A DNA stretch of 24,378 nucleotides from positions 1-24,378 of the IMG/VR virus record IMGVR_UViG_3300046517_001840; one strand, 5' to 3'. This DNA is from a virus. The notes under the pieces were generated by a model. The model worked only from the letters and a program-made list of their open reading frames with translations, had not been told where the DNA came from and did not search any database. Both the position numbers and the translations under genes were made by a program. Positions 18,500 through 24,378 of this stretch are shown here, piece after piece. How positions within the stretch are numbered: the stretch's first letter is position 1; every line of letters starts with the position of its first letter.

Positions 18500-20236
18500 T
18501 TGGTCGCCTGGGTCATCACGGGTATGGGGGGTATGAACCCTCGCACCGATGACCGGCTCCTCCCCAACAGCATGGCGGAGGAGGCGCTGAACTGCGATCT
18601 GAGTTCGGGGTCGCTGACGGGGTTGCCGGCGCCGGTGGTGCTGAAGGATCTGTCGGCGACACCGGGGCCGGTCGAGCGCGCTTACCGCTTGCCTGGGCCT
18701 TCCGGTGACGTCTGGTTGCCGCTGCCGTCAAAGTTCAGTTCGGTCGTGCGCTCGCCGCTGGCCAACGACACGACGATGCGGATCTATTGGACGAACCCTG
18801 GTGATAAGCACCCGTGGTGGTCGACCTACGCGGATACCGCTGCGGGGCATCCGCCCTACAACCTTGGCACAAACCAGCCGACGACCGCGCCGACGGTCGC
18901 TAGCGTGACCGGCGGCGACACCTCTGTGCCGGCGATCACCCGCAGTTACGTCTATACCTTTGTCAATTCCTTCGGCGAAGAGAGTGCGCCGTCCTTGACC
19001 AGCAACCTGGCGTCTGGTCCGTCCGACGCGACTTGGCACATAACCGGGTTGCCTACAGCTGCGCCAGCGAACCCGTCGGATGCTAATTACCCACCGATCA
19101 CTAAGCTGCGCCTCTATCGTACAGTAACCAGTCAGTCTGCCGGCGCGCAGTATTATACGGTTGTCGACCTTGCTTTGCCGGGGTCGTCGACCTACGACGA
19201 TACGATACCCGATACTAATATCATTGTTAACAACACGTTGATCAGTACGCCGTGGGCTAACCCTCCCGATTATCTTGACGGGATGACGGCGCTGCCGGGG
19301 GGTATGCTTGTCGGTTTTACCGGTAATACAATTCACTTCTGTGAGCCTAACCGACCCCATACTTGGCCGCCGAGTTACGATCAGTCCGTCCACTACGGGG
19401 TTGTCGGCATCACCGGTTGGCAGCAGTATCTGATGGTAATGACGACGGGCTTTCCTTCGGTCGGTTCCGGGAATAGTCCGAATAATTTTATCCTGGTGCA
19501 GACCCAAGTGCCGGAGCCGTGCATCGCACGCGGGTCTATTATTACTGATCTCTTGGCGATTTATTATGCTTCTCAGAACGGCCTGATCCAGCTGACTGGC
19601 TACTCGATGCAGAGCCAGACGTTGCAGATGGTCGACAAGAACCAATGGCTGACGCGGTTTAAGGCAGCCAACCTGGTCGCGTGCCGGCACCGGGCGCAGT
19701 ACCTTGCGATCAATGGCACGGGTGTCGGCTTCTTAATTGACTACTCAGAACAGCGTATTGGATTTATCGATCTTAATACTTTTGCCAATGTCGTCTGTGT
19801 TTGGAACGACGAATACAGCGGCGACTGCTATATGATGGCGGATAAGATAGTTTATCTTTGGGACAGCCCCAATACAAAACCGCTGACTTACCGTTGGCGC
19901 TCAAAGCATTATTATACACCTCTGCCGATTAGTTTAGGCGCGGCACAGGTTACACTTGATCTTGACATATACGATCTGCCGCCGACCGATACGATCCCAC
20001 CGCTTGATAACGGCGACCCGACGCTGGTGCTGCCGACCGGCATAAATGCGACGTTCAAGCTCCTCGCGGGGCCGGCGTCGCAGGTGATGCTGACGTGTAA
20101 CTTGGCAAAGACGCAGGAGATTTTCCGGCTACCGAAAGGTTTTAAGGCATTTGACTGGCAAGTCGAGGTGGTGTCGCGGGCAAAGATTACGTCGATCCAG
20201 CTGGCGTCGACACTCGAGGAACTAAAAGGTGTCTGA
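18500..20236 (+). CDS. Tail nozzle / DNA-stabilisation-like protein
   Basis: 578 aa from TTG 18500, directly after the previous stop and with AGGGAAG upstream; ATG 18524 is the alternative. The opening GMNPRTDDRLLPNSMAEEAL and NCDLSSGSLTGLPAP is the hallmark start of large beta-propeller tail proteins of short-tailed phages (P22 gp10-like and T7 gp12-like nozzle proteins). Then follow YVYTFVNSFGEESAPS (an Fn3-like strand pair) and repeated strand units (MLVGFTGNTIHFCEPNRPHT, IYYASQNGLIQLTG). It probably forms the tail tube or nozzle and holds DNA in. Its 3' end overlaps fibre 2 by 8 bases. Confidence 0.78.
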   Translation: MVAWVITGMGGMNPRTDDRLLPNSMAEEALNCDLSSGSLTGLPAPVVLKDLSATPGPVERAYRLPGPSGDVWLPLPSKFSSVVRSPLANDTTMRIYWTNPGDKHPWWSTYADTAAGHPPYNLGTNQPTTAPTVASVTGGDTSVPAITRSYVYTFVNSFGEESAPSLTSNLASGPSDATWHITGLPTAAPANPSDANYPPITKLRLYRTVTSQSAGAQYYTVVDLALPGSSTYDDTIPDTNIIVNNTLISTPWANPPDYLDGMTALPGGMLVGFTGNTIHFCEPNRPHTWPPSYDQSVHYGVVGITGWQQYLMVMTTGFPSVGSGNSPNNFILVQTQVPEPCIARGSIITDLLAIYYASQNGLIQLTGYSMQSQTLQMVDKNQWLTRFKAANLVACRHRAQYLAINGTGVGFLIDYSEQRIGFIDLNTFANVVCVWNDEYSGDCYMMADKIVYLWDSPNTKPLTYRWRSKHYYTPLPISLGAAQVTLDLDIYDLPPTDTIPPLDNGDPTLVLPTGINATFKLLAGPASQVMLTCNLAKTQEIFRLPKGFKAFDWQVEVVSRAKITSIQLASTLEELKGV

Positions 20237-23200
20237 TCCACAGCGCAATTTTAACGTCCCGACGGTTCCGCAGCCGTCGACCGGTGCCGATAATCTGGCG
20301 GCGTGCGTCATGGCGCTTAAGGCCGGGGTAGAGAGCTTAGGTGGGATGCGCGGAAAGCCGGCCGACCGTGCGGTGACATTTAACGACCTGATCGATTTTG
20401 GTATCTTAACTAAGTCCGCGGTGCAGAGCCCTAACGGGCAGATTGTTTTTCCTGGTGGTGATGCTTCCGGGAAATTTTTGCCGCTCACCGGTGGCACCGT
20501 CACCGGTGACCTGACGACGACCAGTCACGCGGCGATCGGTACTAAGAAGTCGATCTGGAAAGATTACGGCGCGGTTATCGTTAGGCTGTCTGACCGGGTG
20601 TTTATCGGCGCGGCGGCGGCTCAACAGTCTGGCCTTCAGGTAAACTACCCTACCAGCTGGCTCGCGCAGCTGCAGAACCTCGCCTATACCGAGCAGTTCG
20701 CGCAGAACCTCGTGATCAGCACGACGGGCACGCTGGCTATTGTCGCCGCGACAAGGAGCAGCGACTCGCCGGCAGCCGGCCTTGGGGTGACCGGGGGCAA
20801 CATTGCGCTCAGCGGGTACGCGATCAACGACGATACGACGTTGGGGTCCGGGCTGTCGCCTTCCGCTTATGCCGCGTATCTGGAAACCCGGCATTACGCT
20901 GGTGTCGGCGGGTCCAGCCTGTGCATGGAATTGGACATCGATAACTTTGGTGCCGTCGCCGACATTTTCCCCAGTGGATTACAAGGGCCGGGTTACACCA
21001 TTGGAATTGCTTTCAACTGCGGCGGCGGGTGTACTGGGGTGACCCCTGCGTCGGCGGCTGGGTATATCGGCAAAAACGGTGCAGTGTTTCGTAAGGGTTT
21101 TGTCTTCGAGGACATCGCTCTTGATCCGACAGTAGGGGCTGGGGGCAAAGGTGTCGCACTGGAGATGGGGCTGGGTGCGAGCCTGCGTTGGCTTAACACC
21201 AGTAATGCTACCCTGGTCGAGGTTTTCGGTGCTGCTACTCCCACCGGGTCCGGGTTCAACGTCAACGGCGGGATCAACACGCCGCACGGCATCATTGGAA
21301 ACAGGAACTCGCTGTGGACTGACTACGGCGCGCACGCCGCCCGGCTGTCCGACAGGATATTTGTCGGCGCGGCGTCGAACGTGGAGGGCGGCGACGGCAG
21401 CCATGCCTCGGACAGCTGGATGTCGCAGCTGCAAAATCTGGCTTATACCGGCACGTTCGCGCAGCTTCACGTTCTCAGCACATCGGGGACGCTGGCGGTC
21501 GTTTGCGGCGCGCGCTCGAGCGACGGCGAGCCGTTCTTTGGCGGGCCGTCTGGCGCGACTATAGGCATGAGCGCCTACGCGTTTAACGACGACACCACGG
21601 CACCTCTCAGTTCCAGCAGCCCGAACATATGGGCCGCTTATCTCGAGGCGCGGCGTAGCGCCGGCGTCAACGGCGGCTCGAACCAGTGCATGGAACTGGA
21701 CATCGTCAACTTCGGCAGTGTGGTCGACGTTTACCCCACTGGGTTTGGTACGCCCGGTTATACACTGGGGATTGCTTACAATTGCGGTGGTGGGAACTCG
21801 AATGTTCACCAAGCCTCGGCGGCGATATGGATCGGTAACAACGGAAGCTCTTTCCGAAAGGGGATGGTAGTCGGGTATAACTCGCTCGACGGTACTATCG
21901 GGCAGGGTGGGTACGGGGTAGCGATCGAGCTTGGCGGCGGTATGAGCATCCGCTGGCTCGGCACTTCCAACGAGTTTATCGGTGAGCTTTGGGGAAGTTC
22001 GACCGGCCTCATCATAAACGGCACGCTGAGCGTATCTGGCGCGGTGTTCGCACCGACCGCGGCACCGGCGACAAATAACACTCAGGTCGCGACGACGGCT
22101 TTTGTTAAGTCGCTAGGGTTTGTCACGGGTGGGCCGTACCTGTCCACGGCCGGCGGGACGATGACCGGCACGATCACCTCGACGACCGGCACGATGTTGA
22201 CCGGGACTTCCGCCGGCTCGTTCAACCCACAAATTAAACTAACTAATCAGGCACCAGACGCCAACGCGGCTTATCTTCTTTTTCAGAAGGGCCGGGCTGG
22301 TGGGACGACGACATTGTCCGGCGACGGCCTGGGCACCGTTGCTTTTTACGGGTACGGCTCGGGGAACGCCCAGGCGAACGGTCCTTCGATCTTCGCCATT
22401 TCGACTGGCGCAGCATCCGCTACGTTTGTTCCCGCAGATTTGGTTTTTAACGTAACGACCGCGTCGGTCGGCTTGGAAGTAATGAGGCTTACTTCCACTG
22501 GCGTCCTTAATATTAACACCCACCCGGCCTTAACCTATAACGCCGGGGGCATTGTGGTTTACGACAGTGCCGGTAATCAAGCGAATATTCTGGGGGGCGG
22601 GCAGACATACTACCGTAATACCCAGCATAATTTTCAGACGATCGGCGGCGCAGCGACACTTATGACGTTGGCCAGCGCGGGGTTGAGTGTGACTGGAGCC
22701 GTTGTTGGGAGCACTACACTAAACATAACTGGAAATGCTTTTATAGGTGGCTCACTTACTCTAAATAGTCTTCAAGCGGTGGATGGTGTTGCTGGCAGCA
22801 TTAGGATATATGACGGTTCTGGTAATATCGCGCAGATCATCGGCAGCGGGCAGACGTACTACCGTAATACTACGCATAACATCCAGTCGATCAATGGTGC
22901 GGCGCAACTGGCGACGATTAGTGCCAGCGGTATCCAGTCAAACGGTAGCCTCGCAGCAGCGACAGGTGTCAGCGCCGGGACTGGGTTCTCGGTGCGGGCC
23001 GGGACGGCAGGCCCGACCCGTGCGAACGTGCATAACATCGACTGGGCACCCGGTGCGCAGCTGTGGGTCGACGCCTCGAATATCGGCACTTTCGCTTTTA
23101 CCTCCGATTACCGCACCAAGCGGGATATCGAGCCTCTGCCGGGGATGTGGGAGAAAGTCAAATCCCTGCGCCCGGTCTCGTTCCGCCACAAGGCTACCGA

Positions 23201-23411
23201 CGACGGGTTGTTTGTCGACGACCCCACTGAAAGATGGGGCTTTGTCGCTCACGAGCTTCAGGAGACCCTGACCGAGACGGCGGCGTCGGGGCACAAGGAC
23301 GAGCCGAACGTCATTCAGTCGCCAAACTTACTCTTGCTTCTCGCGGTCCTGGCTAAGGGGCTGCAGGAAGCGATAGGACGGATCGAAACACTGGAAGGAA
23401 AAGTAGCATGA
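20229..23411 (+). CDS. Large tail fibre 2 with duplicated module and S74 chaperone
   Basis: 1060 aa from GTG 20229. The N-terminus (1-100) probably attaches to the tail (FLPLTGGTVTGDLTTT). Two homologous modules of about 230 residues follow, at about 105-335 (KSIWKDYGAVIVRLSDRVFI) and 357-590 (NSLWTDYGAHAARLSDRIFV). They share SW-QLQNLAYT-FAQ, CMELDI-NFG and GYT-GIA-NCGGG. Residues about 615-630 carry APTAAPATNNTQVATTAFV, a well-known fibre motif. Two shorter units (about 774-823 and 856-905) share GQTYYRNT. Residues about 957-1060 are an S74 chaperone with Ser959-Asp960 (SDYRTKRDIEPL, WGFVAHELQETL). It probably contains the receptor-binding part. Confidence 0.9.
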   Translation: MSDPQRNFNVPTVPQPSTGADNLAACVMALKAGVESLGGMRGKPADRAVTFNDLIDFGILTKSAVQSPNGQIVFPGGDASGKFLPLTGGTVTGDLTTTSHAAIGTKKSIWKDYGAVIVRLSDRVFIGAAAAQQSGLQVNYPTSWLAQLQNLAYTEQFAQNLVISTTGTLAIVAATRSSDSPAAGLGVTGGNIALSGYAINDDTTLGSGLSPSAYAAYLETRHYAGVGGSSLCMELDIDNFGAVADIFPSGLQGPGYTIGIAFNCGGGCTGVTPASAAGYIGKNGAVFRKGFVFEDIALDPTVGAGGKGVALEMGLGASLRWLNTSNATLVEVFGAATPTGSGFNVNGGINTPHGIIGNRNSLWTDYGAHAARLSDRIFVGAASNVEGGDGSHASDSWMSQLQNLAYTGTFAQLHVLSTSGTLAVVCGARSSDGEPFFGGPSGATIGMSAYAFNDDTTAPLSSSSPNIWAAYLEARRSAGVNGGSNQCMELDIVNFGSVVDVYPTGFGTPGYTLGIAYNCGGGNSNVHQASAAIWIGNNGSSFRKGMVVGYNSLDGTIGQGGYGVAIELGGGMSIRWLGTSNEFIGELWGSSTGLIINGTLSVSGAVFAPTAAPATNNTQVATTAFVKSLGFVTGGPYLSTAGGTMTGTITSTTGTMLTGTSAGSFNPQIKLTNQAPDANAAYLLFQKGRAGGTTTLSGDGLGTVAFYGYGSGNAQANGPSIFAISTGAASATFVPADLVFNVTTASVGLEVMRLTSTGVLNINTHPALTYNAGGIVVYDSAGNQANILGGGQTYYRNTQHNFQTIGGAATLMTLASAGLSVTGAVVGSTTLNITGNAFIGGSLTLNSLQAVDGVAGSIRIYDGSGNIAQIIGSGQTYYRNTTHNIQSINGAAQLATISASGIQSNGSLAAATGVSAGTGFSVRAGTAGPTRANVHNIDWAPGAQLWVDASNIGTFAFTSDYRTKRDIEPLPGMWEKVKSLRPVSFRHKATDDGLFVDDPTERWGFVAHELQETLTETAASGHKDEPNVIQSPNLLLLLAVLAKGLQEAIGRIETLEGKVA

Positions 23412-23623
23412 ACGCTGACCCTACTACGGTATTCGTGGTGAAGCTCGAGGCGCAGCAATGGCAGATCGTCATGGCCGGGCTGGGCGAGCTCCCTCTTAAA
23501 CATTCGGGCGCGCTGGTCCAGGTGATTATGGCGCAGTTCGAGGCGCAGGTGCCCCAAGGCAACGGTGTCGATGCACACCCGCCGATGAGCTTCACGGAGG
23601 ATAAGCATGACGCAGTACAATGA
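23408..23623 (+). CDS. Small hypothetical protein after fibre 2
   Basis: 71 aa. The ATG overlaps the fibre stop (ATGA) and is preceded by AAGGAAAAG. The N-terminal two-thirds look like a helix pair (FVVKLEAQQWQIVMAGLGEL, HSGALVQVIMAQFEAQV). Function unknown. It overlaps the next gene by 17 bases. Confidence 0.75.
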   Translation: MNADPTTVFVVKLEAQQWQIVMAGLGELPLKHSGALVQVIMAQFEAQVPQGNGVDAHPPMSFTEDKHDAVQ

Positions 23624-23930
23624 TATCCCGCAGGTAAGCCAGCTTCACGCCGAGCAGCAACGGGTCCAGTCGGCGATTGCGATGATCGACGGCGGTGGTT
23701 CGCTCTACTCGGTGACGATCGCCCCAGCACCGCCTCCGCCGCCCGACCCCGAGAAGGGGATGGGGCCGGTGCCGGCGATGATGGTGATGCCGGCGACGGT
23801 GCAGAACACTGGCCCGACTAATCCCCAAACCATGACAGCGGTGCGATCTCAACTGGCGGCGCGCGATGCTGAGATCACTGCGGAGCTTGCTTCGCTGGGC
23901 GTAACCGGTAGTTCAACTAAGAAAAAATGA
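23607..23930 (+). CDS. Small hypothetical protein with helical ends
   Basis: 107 aa with GGAGG seven bases before ATG. Residues about 8-28 (QVSQLHAEQQRVQSAIAMID) and about 77-98 (MTAVRSQLAARDAEITAELA) are likely helices or coiled coils, joined by a Pro-rich linker (APAPPPPPDPEKG). The C-terminus is Lys-rich. No family recognised. The stop overlaps the next start (ATGA). Confidence 0.72.
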   Translation: MTQYNDIPQVSQLHAEQQRVQSAIAMIDGGGSLYSVTIAPAPPPPPDPEKGMGPVPAMMVMPATVQNTGPTNPQTMTAVRSQLAARDAEITAELASLGVTGSSTKKK

Positions 23931-24378
23931 GCCAGGAGATCCGCATAGACGAGCCGGGGGCCGGCGAGTGGGTGATGGACCGTTCCGGCGGGACATTCAA
24001 CCCTTACGGCGACCATTGTTTCGCGTCTTACAAGGACGGAAACATTATCGGCGGGTTTGTCTGTGCGGGTTTCTTTGGCAATTGCTGGACGTTGCATCAG
24101 GCGGGGATCGATCCGCACTGGTGCTCGCGCGAACTTCTATGGATGGTGTTTCATTACATTTTCGTTCAGTCGAAATGCAGCAAAGCTGTCGGCCTTGTCG
24201 CGTCGAATAATGACCACGCTCTGGCGACAAACCTGCGCGGAGGGTGGGTGATCGAAGCACTACTTCGTGATATGTTTGCGCCGGGGGTTCATATGTTCGT
24301 CCTGACCATGACGAAAGAACAGTGTCTCTGGCTTGATTACGAGCCAAAGCACTGGGCTCCGGGGAACAAGGAGGCAGC
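23927..24378 (+). CDS. GNAT-like acetyltransferase, partial at window end
   Basis: 150 complete codons from ATG 23927 run to the window edge without a stop. The sequence (GDHCFASYKDGNIIGGFVCA, then HWCSRELLWMVFHYIFVQSK, KAVGLVASNNDHALATNLRG and GWVIEALLRDMFAPGVHMFV) matches small GNAT-fold proteins found in many phage virion regions. In these, WxxRE...F.....K..G.V...N..A......GF.....L is conserved. Substrate and activity are unknown. The last bases contain AAGGAGG, which looks like the ribosome-binding site of the next gene, so the stop is probably just beyond the window. Confidence 0.8.
   Translation, partial: MSQEIRIDEPGAGEWVMDRSGGTFNPYGDHCFASYKDGNIIGGFVCAGFFGNCWTLHQAGIDPHWCSRELLWMVFHYIFVQSKCSKAVGLVASNNDHALATNLRGGWVIEALLRDMFAPGVHMFVLTMTKEQCLWLDYEPKHWAPGNKEA

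Noticed and set aside
18728-19690. Leftward frame of 320 aa
   Set aside because: It is antisense to the nozzle-like tail gene, very Arg-rich, and has no supporting motif.
20979-21812. Leftward frame of 277 aa in fibre 2
   Set aside because: It is a shadow of the fibre gene. The sense strand has clear repeats and an S74 domain.

Overview
The window looks like part of a dsDNA tailed-phage genome (or provirus) of podovirus-like build. It carries a terminase pair, portal, scaffold, HK97-fold capsid protein, neck proteins and two self-chaperoned fibres, with no tape measure, sheath or tail-tube gene. High GC, Gly/Ala/Asp/Arg-rich proteins and an XRE regulator of a type common in alphaproteobacterial phages suggest a proteobacterial, probably alphaproteobacterial, host. 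This is inference; no gene fixes the host. No integrase, tRNA, rRNA, CRISPR array or IS element was seen, and no endolysin or spanin was recognised.

Region 1 (1-1650): six perfect 25-bp direct repeats open the window, followed by a cluster of dyads and a terminator-like hairpin. Next come one leftward gene of unknown function (313-1131) and a C-rich intergenic stretch with a 24-bp tandem duplication.

Region 2 (1650-4484): a regulatory and accessory block. It holds a two-gene rightward unit (1650-2650) whose first product has weak ADP-ribosyltransferase-like features, a leftward XRE-type regulator (2724-2966), a rightward winged-helix-like gene (3256-3771) ending at a clear rho-independent terminator (3862-3895), and two small rightward genes, one a zinc ribbon.

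Region 3 (4477-8539): a tight leftward operon read from 8539 downwards. The order is TerS, TerL, an Acb2/Tad1-like cyclic-nucleotide sponge (anti-CBASS candidate), a 59-aa gene, a 69-aa gene, an N4 gp49/Sf6 gp66-family protein, a Cys-rich protein, a 77-aa protein, a small membrane protein, and a zinc-ribbon/HTH fusion. Most neighbours overlap by 1-7 bases or are separated by fewer than 20.

Region 4 (8588-24378): a rightward virion operon divergent from the terminase genes. The order is portal, small disordered proteins, scaffold, major capsid protein, a hairpin pair, a 52-aa membrane protein, adaptor and neck proteins, a fibre-adaptor-like protein, fibre 1 (S74 chaperone), small proteins including an Ig-like one, a large tail/stabilisation-like protein, fibre 2 (1060 aa, duplicated module, S74 chaperone), two small proteins, and a GNAT-like gene cut by the window end.

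The most unusual signal is not one gene. Perfect inverted repeats with very short loops (stems of 8-17 bp, loops mostly 0-6 nt) occur again and again inside coding sequences, far more often than chance predicts. They are densest in regions 2 and 3 and in the TerL/TerS genes. The best-supported functional discovery is the Acb2-like gene immediately behind the large terminase.
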